A stretch of 64,000 nucleotides of DNA from Allolobophora icterica. Its lineage: Eukaryota; Annelida; Clitellata; Crassiclitellata; Lumbricidae. Shown here piece by piece: positions 10,503 to 22,053 of the stretch; position 1 is the first letter of the stretch, and each line of letters opens with the position of its first letter. The translations under genes and the position numbers were made by a program. The stretch covers positions 64,598,083 to 64,662,082 of the forward strand of contig OY744610.1 of the NCBI GenBank assembly GCA_963556255.1. Direction: 5' to 3'. Under the pieces are notes generated by a model. That model searched no databases. It was not told the DNA's origin and worked only from the letters and a program-made list of their open reading frames with translations.

Positions 10503-10993
10503 TATACCCCTAAGCCGCCGCCGTTAGCCGCCGAGCCGACAAAATTTCTGCAAGCCCATAAACCGCCGGAAATTTTGCGGCTTAGCCGAAAAACCGTCGA
10601 GAGTTATTTCACGGCTAGCCGCCGGAAAATGTTCGGCTACAACATGCACAGACATGTGTTTCTAAAATTTGCACGCTGGGTTGCTACTTTCTAGCCTATT
10701 TAGTGTTCTGTTTTGTAGGCCTATGACTTTATGTGTGCCACTAGATGGTCATTTGTTCATGGTATTGTCTTACAGATGTTCTATTTTCTAATCAATTGCC
10801 TTACTGGAACTCACAACTCTCTATAGTCGATACACTTTTTGTACGAACTATGTGTTTCAAGCCGTAATTTTTTTTGCCGGATGCATTTGTAGCCGAAAAA
10901 GGTAGTTTACGCGCTTTTACGGCTAGCCGAAAAACCAGCCGTAAATTTGCTCAAGCCAGCCGTTAACCAGAAAAATTACGGCTTAGGGGAATA
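10503..10993. mobile_element. 491-bp MITE with 8-bp TSD and AGCCG-rich ends
   Basis: The ends TATACCCCTAAGCCG and CGGCTTAGGGGAATA are inverted repeats (14 of 15 match) and are flanked on both sides by CCTCTGAT (10495-10502 and 10994-11001). Both subterminal regions are dense in AGCCG/CGGCT words, which fits clustered transposase binding sites. An 8-bp duplication fits the hAT superfamily, or less likely P. It carries no transposase frame. It is a non-autonomous element in the SLC17 intron. Confidence 0.85.
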
Positions 10994-11001
10994 CCTCTGA
11001 T

Positions 11002-11737
11002 AAAACGCAGCGCTTGACTTTGACAGAAATTATTTTGCTGCTTTAATGTTGCTTTGTTAAAATTCAACAAGGATTACCTAACCGTAAACGTGTAGTATAT
11101 GCATACGGTCTGTTTTCATCAATCTAGAGGTTTATAATTGAGCCTAATATAATTCGTAGCATTCAATTATTTAATTACACTTTGGCGGCTGTTTAGAATG
11201 TAATCCGTTGGTTAGTTGCTGTTGAACGACGCTATATCATAGCAAAGATGATTAGCATCGCCCTCCACCTTTATCGAGACATCGGACTGGCACCATCCTA
11301 TTTCTTGTCTCTTTGGCAGCAGGACTAGGATCTTCCCTTTGCATGTCTGACAAGACGCAGCTCTTGTGAATGAATAACCTGGTAACATGCGCTAAGATTT
11401 ACAGTAGCGCTTTAGAAATTTGGAGTTTATGATTATGTTATAGCCACGTTTTTAAGCCTCGGTAGAGGGTTAGGTTTGTTGGGTATAGTTGCTGCTTAGC
11501 GACGCAGTGTAATAACAAAGATGATTAGCGTTGCCCTCCTCCTTTATCCAGGCATCGGACTGGCACTGCCAGAGTACGTGTATTGGCAGAAATAGGCGGC
11601 AATGAGGTATCTATAGCACTGTAAAAAGCCGACGCATGGTGTCTAACATATAGAAGCTCAGTCTATGTTAGTTTCCAGTCTTTAACGACATCTCGTGGCT
11701 GCCTAACAATCTAACTTCCTGACAATCCATATAATCT
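11002..11737. repeat. mixed dispersed repeats in the large intron
   Basis: The segment contains two copies of the GATTAGCATCGCCCTCC family (about 11205-11300 and 11480-11600), an L2-type tail CAGTAGCGCTTTAGAAATTT near 11400-11440, and an inverted motif A (AACGACATCTCGTGGCTGCC) near 11677-11696. No exon was found. Confidence 0.6.
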
Positions 11738-11751
11738 ATATAATAATAATA

Positions 11752-11816
<65 letters not shown>
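11738..11816. repeat. (AAT)n microsatellite
   Basis: A near-perfect AAT run followed by CTTTATTAATTC, an arrangement also seen at 39966-40015 at the end of a LINE fragment. Confidence 0.95.
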
Positions 11817-11817
<1 letters not shown>

Positions 11818-12000
11818 CTTTATTAATTCAAACTGACTAGTACGGAATAAGATTACATTGAAACATAACAGTACAATCAAGGTCTGAATAAAAAACACGG
11901 TTGGGCAGCCATGCAAGGCGCCGCCCTATCTACCTATAACAATCTCTAGTGCACTCAATAAGCGTTTAAATAATAATTTTATACAAGATGTGGTACCCCA

Positions 12001-13440
12001 GGGCTCAGATGTGGTCAACGTCAACAGCAGCTGCAAGATGTCGTTAACAATATGATATTACGAATTTAGACACCTTTTTATCTGAAGTTCAGACTATTTA
12101 TATATCTGAGTGCCGTAAAACTAAGCACTGCATCGCCGCTTAAGGTAGTAGCATATTGTATCCGTCTTTATTTGTATGAGTAACAAAATAATTAAGGAGA
12201 TAACATGGTGCAAGAAATGGTAAACATTTACGTCACTGCGTTTGCGTCACATGGCTTACAAAACTGTGTTAAGAAGGTCCGAAGGTGTTACCTGGCGCAC
12301 CTGTGAATAATAATCTTAGCGTTACAGGTATGCGTCTATATAATGGACACCTGTTTTGGCTTTCCACTTCGAGGAAGATTTATCTATATCCGTGAAAAAG
12401 TCGGTTATGTTAAAGAACCCAACCCAATCTCTCACGATTTAAAGAGTCGAAGCAAAACCTTGCAATGTTACTAGTGTTCAGTGCTTAATGATATGTTATG
12501 CCATTAAAGGATGATTACGTCGAAACTGTGTGTAGTTTTCATTGTGGCAAAAGACCATATTATTTGCCAATTGCATTATTTAATAATAATTGTTAATTGG
12601 TCAGTAACTGCATAGCGATGATCAGCGTCGCCCTCCTCCTTTATTCAGGCTTCGGATTGGCACTACCAGAGTGCGAGCAGTGACGGAGTTAAACTGATAA
12701 GTAATTGGGGCTTTGGTTTATTAAAACATTGAAGAGTCTACCGTAACAAGTGACCTAAGAAGTATCAATTTCTTTCATTCCAAAGTGTAGCGTCGTCATA
12801 CGACATCAAAGGCCGTTGACGACAATTCAAAAGTAAAAAGCTATGTTCAACACAAAGAATTTACAGAGTAAATATGAGACAAGGAACTTGTAAAGTTAAA
12901 ACTTCATCGTTTACAATAATTATTGTTTTATTTACTTTAAAGCAAAGTAGCAATGGAATGTAAGGCATTTTATATAGGATATGTACATTTAGATTTAAAG
13001 GTGTCTAACCTGATCCTTAGCCTATTATAATTCGTAGCATTAAATTATTTAGCGACATTTCATTTAAAACTAACAAGGCCCTTGACTATACTTTAAGGAA
13101 AATAAAGTCACGTTTAATGAATCGTATTAATGTAAATAAAGAATGTCAGAACTGGGTATTACTCTATTATCAAAAGTGTTTAACGACGCTGTGTCGTAAG
13201 AATAATGAGAAACGTCTCCATCCTAATTTATCCACGCTCAGGACAGGCGCTATCAAAGTGCGGGTAGTGCCATACAATTGAATCAAAGCAGGAAGTATAT
13301 GGGTTCCGAAACTACAAATTTAAAGTGTCTAAAATAAGCCTTATATAATTTGCAGCATTAATTACCGCGACGAATATTATCAGCTCCGTTTAGACACCTT
13401 TATATCATGGCTTTCTGGTCTTATATAGTATCAATTTCGT
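12001..13440. repeat. scattered promoter-like cassettes, both orientations
   Basis: Plus copies: motif A near 12030, B at 12066 and a TATTTATATAT box at 12095; B at 13390 with TATATAG at 13422. Minus copies: B from 13008 and TATATAAA from 12976. An inverted A-type word lies at 12781-12827. B-to-TATA distances are 29, 32 and 32 bp. The GATTAGCATCGCCCTCC family occurs at 12613-12690 and 13170-13270. No coding exon was seen. Confidence 0.65.
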
Positions 13441-13837
13441 TCTTTCGTGCAGATCGTAACATGATTTGTTGACGTTTCTGCTAATTATTTTAGGTCTGGG
13501 GACTCTAGGCCTAGGCCTACATCTCGTTGCAATGCAATTAGTTTTAAAAAGATAAATAGAAACCAGGACCATGTAAAGTTAAGAGTTCATCGATTACAAC
13601 TGTTTCTATTACAAAATTAAATCCTAGCTTTAATTAGGCCTATTCAATATAAAGTCATCTTAACCCAACCACCCGACCACGAAATTTCTTTCTTGCCTAC
13701 CCGGCTTTTAGGTCCACCCATAACAGCTATAACAACAACAACGACGACGACGATGACGACGACGATGATGATGATAATAATAATAAAACAACAATAATAA
13801 TAAAATAACAACAATAAATAAATAAATAAATAAAGCA
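13441..13837. other. intron sequence with CGA/AAT microsatellite
   Basis: Only a short AAC/GACGAC/AAT tract (13735-13832) stands out. No exon was read. Confidence 0.5.
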
Positions 13838-14040
13838 GTAACGACTTCATTTTCTTAGCCTCGGCATGTAACGGCGGGGCCAACCCTCTTCCTAGCCGCC
13901 TTATCTTCCCACTGACGGTCAGGGTAGCTAAGTTGGCTAGCGGGCACAAGTGGAGCTAAAATCTGCCATGGCGAAGATTTGAACCGCCGAACTATCGATT
14001 GACAGTCCACAACGCTAACCATTGGACTATTGCGCACAAC
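13838..14040 (-). mobile_element. tRNA-derived SINE
   Basis: The minus strand begins at about 14037 with a tRNA-like A box (TAGTCCAATGGTTAGCG) and a B box GGTTCAAATCTTC, followed by the shared body with GGAAGATAAGGCGG and GCCGAGGCTAAGAAAATGAAG. It is the same body family as the SINE at 6138 but with a different head. Confidence 0.75.
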
Positions 14041-14661
14041 TCTAATTACAATAAGTCATGCATATTCATTCATTAACATGATTTGCATATAAATATATGA
14101 ATATAAGTACTCAGTTGAAAAATAGCGTCACCGACCGTTCTCTTTCTAAGCTAGAAATTGGCCAATACCTCCCTGACCTGCTTTTCAAGGTCGCAGAAGG
14201 CTCTTCTGCAAAAGACACCTGTTTCGCTGAAGATACTCCTCCGTTTAACGATTTGCATAGACCTACTTTTATACATGTACGTCTATACAGAATATCTACA
14301 GCATCAGATCACGCTGAGCAATTGTGAATGAAGGACTTGCTCAAAGTCCCTATATAGTAACCGTTACAAGGCGAGAGCTGTAACCTATCGCTTTCCTGTG
14401 CAAGCATTAATACATTTGGATAAAAAATTTGCAACAGCAAGAGAAAAAGAGAAGATCGTTAAACAAGGGTTATAGTACATTGTACAACCTCGAAAAGCAA
14501 TCGTTTTGCTATATATTTAGATACCTTTTAAACGGATGAAACAGACGCAATATATACGTCACTTGGTCAAATCTATACTAATCTTGCTGACTTGCGTTTC
14601 ACTTATGGGTTCGACTTCAATGGCGAACTTCAGATGTCGCCAAGCAATCTGTAAATTATTA

Positions 14662-14719
<58 letters not shown>

Positions 14720-14769
14720 TTATATACATTGTATTATATTATATTATATTCGCATAGTTATTATATGTA

Positions 14770-14850
<81 letters not shown>

Positions 14851-15160
14851 CAACAACAATAATAATAAAAATAATAACAATAATAATAATTAAACGAGGA
14901 CGGCGTTCTCCAAGATTAATTACACTTCTGTTTTATAGTTTCTTAGAGCCTGAGGGATTTTCGTACCTCGGGCGTTAAAAAAAATAATTAAAGCCGTTCC
15001 TATCTTTCTGCGAACATTAGCTTCGACAGCCCTAGGGATTAATACTACCTCGGCATAAACAAAAAATGATAATCTACTATTCTTATTCTCCTTCGTTTTC
15101 TTTTTCATACCAATGGTTGCTCCTCGGGTTAGCTTAACAGACCGCTCTTGTTCTTGTTAT
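14041..15160. repeat. intron sequence with (AAT)n tracts
   Basis: AAT runs occupy 14661-14719 and 14771-14885. The rest holds no recognised exon. A TATATATTTAGATACC word near 14510 resembles a scrambled cassette fragment. Confidence 0.6.
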
Positions 15161-15161
15161 T

Positions 15162-15221
15162 GTTATTATTATCATTATTATTATAATTATTATTATTGTT
15201 ATTATTATTATTATTATTATT

Positions 15222-15312
<91 letters not shown>

Positions 15313-15394
15313 TTCTACTTCTACTTCTACTACTTCTACTTTTACTACTGTTACTACTATTACTGCTTCTGCTACTGCTACTGCTACTACTACT
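15162..15394. repeat. compound (ATT)n-(TAC)n microsatellite
   Basis: ATT-type units (15162-15219) pass into TAC units (15222-15306) and then TTCTAC/TGCTAC variants. The LTR retrotransposon inserted at its right edge, duplicating TACTC. Confidence 0.95.
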
Positions 15395-15395
15395 C

Positions 15396-15827
15396 TGTCG
15401 CGGTCGACTCCTTCGATCGCAACGACGAACCAACGAAGGAACTATTAAAAGATCTTTATTTAAAAATAAAGTCGATTAAGTGTAGAGTAAGTCAACTCGT
15501 CTATCAAATATCACAATCGTAGACAGCACACAGGTTGGCTGGTCTCGATTGAACGTTATACGATCAATGTTTCAACGTTTACAAATCTTCGTCAAAAGGC
15601 CCTTAATGTACAGCAGGTCTATCTTATATAGGGTTCTCCGGGATTCCAGAACGTTCTGTGACGTCACTGTACTTTTCCCTGGAAAGTCCTACTGAACACG
15701 TATATCCTTGTTGCATGCACCGAATTAATGTTGACAGCTTGCTGCAGAAATTTCCGTGCGTTGTAAACAAGCTTGTTGACGCGTCGGTTTTCTTCCCTTG
15801 ATGCATGCACCCGCGTAGACCACGACA
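15396..15827 (-). repeat. 3' LTR of the Gmr1-like element
   Basis: On the minus strand it starts TGTCGTGG and ends CCGCGACA. It contains a TATATAAG box (15630-15623) and AATAAA (15460-15455), about 165 bases apart, as expected for U3/R signals. I found no difference from the copy at 23314-23745. Confidence 0.95.
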
Positions 15828-15841
15828 TTCCCTCCGCCCTC
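15828..15841 (-). other. polypurine tract
   Basis: GAGGGCGGAGGGAA on the minus strand directly abuts the 3' LTR, the expected site for plus-strand DNA priming. Confidence 0.88.
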
Positions 15842-16022
15842 AGATGATGACACGTCTTCAGCACCATCCCGAACGGGTCATCACGATCAAGCCGGGCCTC
15901 CAGACTCCATCTCGATACAGCATATACAACCAAAACAAAACACATCAGTTAGTCAACTTATCCACACAATTTGCGGGCTCGATCCTTGTGTGTCGGGCCA
16001 TTTCCCCCCTTCACCATCCGAG

Positions 16023-17217
16023 TCACAACCGAGAGAGGAAATCAGCCACCGTGTTCTGACGTCCAGGACGATATCGAAAGTCCACGTTAAACTCTTGCAA
16101 TGCTAACGCCCAACGAGTCAGTTTCGCACTCTTAGGGCTTGCATCTGTGAGATAAGACAAAGGATTATGATCTGAATAAATGATTATCTTTGATAAGAAT
16201 ATCCATGACTTGAATCGTTTAAGTGCCCAAAATTACTGCGAAAGCCTCTCTCTCAATTGTAGACCAATGCATCTGTGTATCTGTAAGTTTAAGACTAGCA
16301 AAAGCAATTGGTTTTTCTTGACCTTCTTCGGTCCACTGAAACAAGCAACACCCGACCGCGGTGGCACTTGCGTCAACACTTAAACCAAATTCCTTAGTGA
16401 AATCAATGGTATGCAACTGTGTAGCTTTACTGAGATCATCCTTTAACTTATCTAGTGCTTCTTGATGCTTTTGCTCCCAAGGCACCTTCGTAGGTATGTT
16501 ATCTCGTGTCAAATCAGTTATTATCCGTGCTTTTTCAGCTAAAGCAGGTATAAAATTTCGAAAATAACTGAAAAAACCCATAACCTTTCTAACTTCTTTC
16601 TTTGTTGTTGGAGGATGGATATCATTGATCGTAGCGATCTTACCTGGATCAGGTTCAATACAACCTGACCCTACTATATGGCCAACAAACTTTATTTTGT
16701 TTTGTGCAAAATTACATTTTCTTAAATTCAAAGTGAGTCCTGCTTCCTCAATAGTTTGCAAGAATTTCTCTAGATGTTCTAAATGGTCATTCCAATTCAT
16801 TGAAACCACTGCCATATCATCGACGAATGGTTCGGTAAAACTTCGCACTGGATGTAAAACTTGGGTCATAGCACGAATAAAGGTATTGCTAGCGGACTTG
16901 AGTCCAAACGGCATTCTTGTGAACTCAAAAAGTCCTGCATCACATACGAATGCCGTAAGCCATCGATGTTCTTTCCGAACTGGAATTTGCCAATACCCCG
17001 ATTTCGCGTCGAAAACACTAATAAACTTTGCCCGTCCCACCTTTTGTAAGACGTCAGCAATGTCTGGCATCATTAAATAGGCTGTCGCTATCACGGTTCT
17101 CATCGTTGTTTGGCGTACGTGCAGGGTGCCGAGATTGTTGATATACCGCCCTATAACCAAAGGTGCATTTGGTTCCTTGCTCTCTAAGGGGATCTGGGTT
17201 GGGGATGTTCCTGTCAC
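16023..17217 (-). pseudogene. reverse transcriptase-RNase H of the Gmr1-like element
   Basis: The open frame from 17217 shows RT motifs: D70 in SVFDAKSGYWQIPV, RMPFGLKSA, and FVDD at residues 131-134. RNase H follows with D282 (LSVDAS) and E322 (TIEREAF). The frame then breaks at a run of four A (plus strand 16229-16232); a shifted frame continues with SDHNPLSYL and ends ADFLSRL with a stop at 16025-16023, a normal gypsy RNase H end. The first 50 residues match RT only loosely and appear frameshifted. The N-terminal end of RT is separated from it by the block at about 17230-19290. Confidence 0.88.
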
Positions 17218-17229
17218 GTTTGATTAAGG

Positions 17230-19290
17230 TCCCCGATTTTGGCAGAGATGCTCCGCATCTAAGTAAGGTGGGGAGAGTGTGGCGGTCAAGGTCACAGTGC
17301 GTATGTGGGAGGATTTATTTTATGCGAATAGCATCGTTTTCTTTAAGTTTACATGCGAAGGGAACAGCATCGTTTCTCTTAATTTTACATGCGAAGGCCC
17401 AGTATCGATCATTTAATTTTTATTTAATTTCAATAGGCGACTGTCCAGCAACGACCGTGATAGGGAAGATCGATTATATATTTTAAGCCAAAGTATAGGT
17501 GATCCGGTTGACCATACCCTGCCTCACGGTGTGCTGCTTTATACGTGAAGAGTTGGTTCGACTCTTCATACATAGCAATACTGTTAAACAGCGTTGTTGG
17601 TTAGCGATTCAGTTACCGATTCAAATATACTGCACTCAGTGTGGTAGGCGAGTGATTTTGGTTACGACAGAGTCAGAGTTCGAGTTTCCGGTTAGTACAA
17701 ATATATTTACGGACGAAAGGGGCGTCCGAATAATATAATCAGGCGATCCCGAGTACAGCTAAAGAAGTTCACTGTTGGGAGACGGGCCGACAGCGCCGAT
17801 CCGGCGGGTTAGATCCCTCAGTTGATCGCGAAGCGGTCTAGATCCCGATTGTGGGAAATCTACGGCTGAGTAATACTCGGGGAAGGATACCGTTGATACA
17901 CAGGAAAACCAATTCAGTGTGAGATCAAAAACCAGGGTGAATTTGGCGTCGGGCAAGGAAATCCCTCTTGGAGTTCGAAGAACTCCAAGATCCGACAGTG
18001 TTTGGTTTTATCCACTGAGAAGAGTTTTACGCGATTTCGGCGTACTCGACACAGGGGAAGTTCTACGCGCTTTCGGCGTACTCGGCCGGGAGAGTTTTAC
18101 GCGACTTCGGCGTCTTCGGCTGGGAGAGTTTTACGCGACTTCGGCACTCGGTGAAGTGACCGTCGGGATACCTGAAAAAACCAATTTAGTACAAAAACGA
18201 TAATAAGGGTAAATTTGGCGACAGGCAGGAAATTCCCTCTTGGGTTTTGAAGAACTCCGCGATCGGAGCTTGTCCGGTTACCTGTGGGAGTAAGTGTGAC
18301 CTTCGTTAGGGAACCAAAATTCGGAAATTCTTGGGAACAAAATTCAGGACATTCTGGTAACCTTACGGGGTCAGCGTTACATTTGGATTGTGACACTTGG
18401 ATGGCTGACACGCCGGTGGAGCGTTGGAGGGGCTCCATCGCCCGGTAACTAAAAATAGTTACTGGGAAAGACCACTGTTACCGAAAGACCGCAGTACGGA
18501 AAAAGACCGCCCGACAACTGATTACAGTGCGGTAAGATCAGGAAAAACGATAGAGTCAGGAAAATCTTGTATTCAAACCAATCGTTATTCAGAGCAAATA
18601 ACTTGGTGATCGAAACACGTAGTTCCGAGAACTGACCGAAGGCGAAGTAGGGCCCACCTCGTGCGCCGGTCGGAACCCAGTTCTGCGTGCGGTTAGGGAG
18701 GTTTTAGACCTAGAACCTGTCCTATCAGAAGAGAGTGTCGTGAGACCAGTACACCGCGTTAATATCACACGTGCATATATTATCGCAAGAGGTTCGCGTG
18801 TTTGAGACGGCACGACGTGACGACTCGTCAGATGTACACCTTGTCCTCTCGGACAGGAGAACGTTCAGAGTTTTCCCCTATTGACGATAACTCGAGAGTC
18901 ATGAGATGCAGAATGGTACGTGAGGGTTCGGTTAAGGTGGAGAAAAAGAGGAAGTCTTTGACTAAGAGATCTCACAGGAAGCTGAGGACTCCTGCCGGCA
19001 AGAGAGCGAACCCTGTTCTAAAGGACGGCCATCCTGAGGACGAGGACGTTGCCCACCCGGCGACCGCGGCAGTGGCAGAGTCCGAAAGTGAGATGGAGCT
19101 TGACAGCGACACTGTTCGCAAACAAGCGGTACCCTCGGAACCTCCTCTTGGAGAAATGGGCACTGAGAGCGGAGACAGGGAACCGCTCGTCTACATCAGA
19201 AGTAGACAGGATAGTGACCCGGGTGACTCCAGAAGGTCAGTTGGCTGGAGCCGAACCCAGCCCGACGACGAAGCAGCGTCTCGGGTAAGA
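17230..19290. other. foreign block splitting the RT domain
   Basis: The RT lead-in (VFVDKPGYCPVLEHEI, minus, ending near 19310) and the RT body (from about 17215) should be some 40 residues apart but are separated by about 2.1 kb. The block has a TATATATTTTAA box near 17473 and two related stretches containing TTTGGCGTCGGGCAAGG (about 17942) and TTTGGCGACAGGCAGG (about 18217), each followed by CCCTCTTGG and GAAGAACTCC, like a retroelement primer-site leader. A plus frame from 18802 follows. I read it as the 5' end of another plus-oriented LTR element, but recognised no domain. Its exact ends were not resolved and no target duplication was seen. Confidence 0.5.
18018..18151. repeat. about 34-bp tandem repeat inside the foreign block
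   Basis: Four copies of a unit around GAGAGTTTTACGCGACTTCG followed by GCGTACTCGG-type sequence. It lies between the two leader-like stretches. Confidence 0.85.
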
Positions 19291-20757
19291 CCGACACAAA
19301 TTGGTACCATGTCTGATGAAGGGTTAGTTGATCTCGAGCGACGAACGTCACAATTTCATGTTCTAATACTGGACAATACCCAGGTTTATCCACAAATACT
19401 GCCGTGTGCCGATCCAAAACTTCAAAAAGTTGCTTCTGTTCCTCTTGCGAAAGATGCGCTATAATCAGAGGATCAATTCGCTTACTCGGGCTTATTTGTT
19501 CACGTTCTTCCTGATCTACAACCTCTACTATACCAAATTCTTCATCTTGATCAACAATTACTGAACAGCTATTGATCATCGCTTGTTCGAGTCGTTCATG
19601 GTATCGCTTGATCTTATTTGCGTGTAAATGTCTTTGTTTTCCCTCTATTTCTACTATATAAGAATATGGGGATTTAACCTTGACTACGGTAGCAGGTCCT
19701 TGCCATCGACTATAAAATTTAGAACTACCAAAATCTGGTGCTAATACTGCTACTTTATCTCCAACTTCGTATTTTCTGTCAGTACTACGCAAGTTATAAT
19801 AATCTGCATACCGCTTTGTTTCTATATCACTATAGTAATCTGCATAAACTTTCGCGAATTCGAGGTTTTCCTTCAGTGATTGGAGATACTCTTCGGGTGA
19901 TTTACCTAAGTTAAGAGGTACTTTTCGTTCGCCAGCCCACGATTCCTTCAACACACTAAGTGGACCCCGAGGAAGAGTTCCATAAACCATAGTGAATGGC
20001 GAAATATGAGTCGTGCCTGAAGGATTTTCTCTAAGGCTCCACAGAACAAACGGTAACAATTGGTGCCATCCACGAGGATCAGATTGAGCAAGCTTAAAGA
20101 TCATGGTTTTCAAGCTTTGGTTGCATCTTTCAACCAATCCAGCTGCCTCAGGATGTCCAGGGGTATTAAATCTGGGACTACAACCCATTCGCCGCAAAAA
20201 TTCTTTCGTCAAACGACTGGTAAAGTTGGTACCACAATCAGAACTGATGATCCTTGGAATAGAAAAAGTTGTAAAAACTTGCAACAGCGCTTCACAAACT
20301 CCCTTTGCATTCAGCGATCTAAGAGGATACGCCATCGGCCAACGAGAAAATTTGTCCACCAGAACCAGAGCATAATTGTACTGGGGTTTCGATTTGTTGG
20401 ATTCTCCAGTCACTACCATAGGGCCAATACAATCCATATTTAGATGGTTAAAACAGAGTTCATCCGCCCTCGGAATAGGAGTGATCGGGACTCGATCTGC
20501 CACTTTAACTGGAGTTCTTAGTTGACAAATTTGACAAGACGCACAATATTCGCGAATCCTCTCATCCATTCTTGGAAACCAAAAGTTTAATTTGATCCTG
20601 GCTCTCGTTGCCTTAAAAGCCATGTGCCCAGCACATGGGGCATCGTGTGCTACTCGCAAGACAACCTCGATTCTATCTTCCGGTAAACATAATTGATTAA
20701 CCTTATGTCCCATAATTTCCCCTTTGTGGTACAGGAGGTTATTATCTATAAAGAAAT
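19290..20757 (-). CDS. integrase (plus RT lead-in) of the Gmr1-like element
   Basis: Counting from the Met at 20713, the H2C2 zinc-binding region is H23, H30, C57 and C60, the catalytic core D94, D159 and E195 (a D-35-E spacing), and a GPY-like module WQGPATVV lies near residue 338. Residues 429-455 (LFEVLDRHTAVFVDKPGYC) are the usual sequence just before gypsy RT, showing that integrase precedes RT in one polyprotein. The frame really opens upstream of that Met: FFIDNNLLYHKGEIMGHK is a normal integrase start and overlaps the end of the gag-protease frame. All catalytic residues are intact. The frame runs on to 19196 into the foreign block. Confidence 0.9.
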
Positions 20758-22023
20758 TATTTTTATTCTGTCTCGCTTGTTGCCAGCAAGATATAAGATT
20801 GTGACAATTCTGTTGCTGTTACTTTTCTCGATATTAACTTCTAAGTTATCTTCTTCTGCCCCTTTATTTATTTGTACACATCGATCTACGCCAGCTACCA
20901 TCACTACATATTGCGAACTATCCCTTAATAGGTCCACAACATGGGGTGTCAGAATAACCCGTTCATTTAGTTCAGGGACTGCAGCGAACATGACGCACAA
21001 AGATGGCGCAATGTTCGTCGTTCCTTCCATTGAATTAGCTAATTTCATTTGTAGGTATACTACATCTGCCTTACATCCTTCTCCCTGAAAACCAATTATA
21101 TTAATCCGTTTAATCACGGGTAAGTTTAGTGACTCAATTAATTTCTTATCAATACAACAAATTTCTGCTCCTGAATCAGATAATGCTGGCTGAGAAGGGA
21201 GATCTTCAATCTGTACATTGATATACGACCTCTCTTGTAATCCATCAATACTATTCTCGTATACCCTTACAGCAGTTTCCAACCCTATTGGTTTAGAATT
21301 ATCCAATAAATTCCCTTGCTTTACCTGTTCAGGTATCTCATGCAACACGTTGACCTTCTCAACAAATAAGTCGATCACTTCTTCAGTTGGGTTCCCAAAT
21401 ATACAAGTACTCACCTTTTTAGAACTTGGTTTGGTCTGGCACTCCCTTGCCATATGACCCTTCTGATGACATAGGAAACAGAGACCCTTTACCTTGGCCT
21501 CCTCCTGAGACACCCTCGCACCTATCTTGGCATCACCCCTTAATTCCGGTTTGGGAGACTTGGGTTGAGCTGTCTGGTTATTGACTTGAACATGTGGTTG
21601 ACCTCTCGTCCAATTGTTATACTTCGGTGTCGGATGACTACGGCATACTAAGTCATTCCCACCATCATGCGACGCTACATAAATGTCAGCCGCATTAGCT
21701 ATGTCTTCACAGCTCAACCACTCCTCTTTTTCTTGGGCCAAGATATAATCTAAACAAGCCTTCGACAAGGACTCCTTAAGCCGATCCGCAACCAATAAAC
21801 TTACAAGTTTATCAAACTCATCAGTTATCTTTCTACTTTTCAAATAATACATAAGAGCCACACGCAATTTGGATGAATAGATCGTAAATGATTCGTCCGA
21901 TGCTTTGTGCAACGACCAAAATCGGGCTCTAAGATTTGAAGGGCTTATCTTAAACTCCCGTAGCAAAAACTCCTTCAGGAATTTGTAGTCATGGAGCTGT
22001 GCCTCAGTATTGTATATGGGCAT
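20746..22023 (-). CDS. gag C-terminal part and protease of the Gmr1-like element
   Basis: The 425-residue frame starts with a capsid-like helical region (RFWSLHKASDESFTIYSSKL, compare gypsy capsid), a CCHC zinc knuckle at C182, C185, H190 and C195 (CFLCHQKGHMAREC), and an aspartic protease with D283 in ALSDSGAEICCID. The frame ends TAG at 20748-20746 and overlaps the integrase frame, which is offset by -1, near a run of five A on the minus strand (20764-20760). Confidence 0.88.
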   Translation of the reverse strand: MPIYNTEAQLHDYKFLKEFLLREFKISPSNLRARFWSLHKASDESFTIYSSKLRVALMYYLKSRKITDEFDKLVSLLVADRLKESLSKACLDYILAQEKEEWLSCEDIANAADIYVASHDGGNDLVCRSHPTPKYNNWTRGQPHVQVNNQTAQPKSPKPELRGDAKIGARVSQEEAKVKGLCFLCHQKGHMARECQTKPSSKKVSTCIFGNPTEEVIDLFVEKVNVLHEIPEQVKQGNLLDNSKPIGLETAVRVYENSIDGLQERSYINVQIEDLPSQPALSDSGAEICCIDKKLIESLNLPVIKRINIIGFQGEGCKADVVYLQMKLANSMEGTTNIAPSLCVMFAAVPELNERVILTPHVVDLLRDSSQYVVMVAGVDRCVQINKGAEEDNLEVNIEKSNSNRIVTILYLAGNKRDRIKIISL

Positions 22024-22053
22024 TTATAAAGCGCCTCTCGCGGTATATACCAT

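Noticed and set aside
18802..19464. 220-codon plus frame with basic and acidic patches, possible gag
   Set aside because: Its C-terminal part is simply antisense to the RT lead-in of the Gmr1-like element, and no gag motif is visible. Kept only as part of the foreign block.
20060..20443. Plus-strand frames opposite integrase
   Set aside because: Shadows of the integrase coding strand, which has intact H2C2 and DDE motifs.
20758..20766. Classical -1 slippery heptamer
   Set aside because: The local sequence A AAA ATA does not allow the A-site codon to re-pair, so I do not claim programmed frameshifting.
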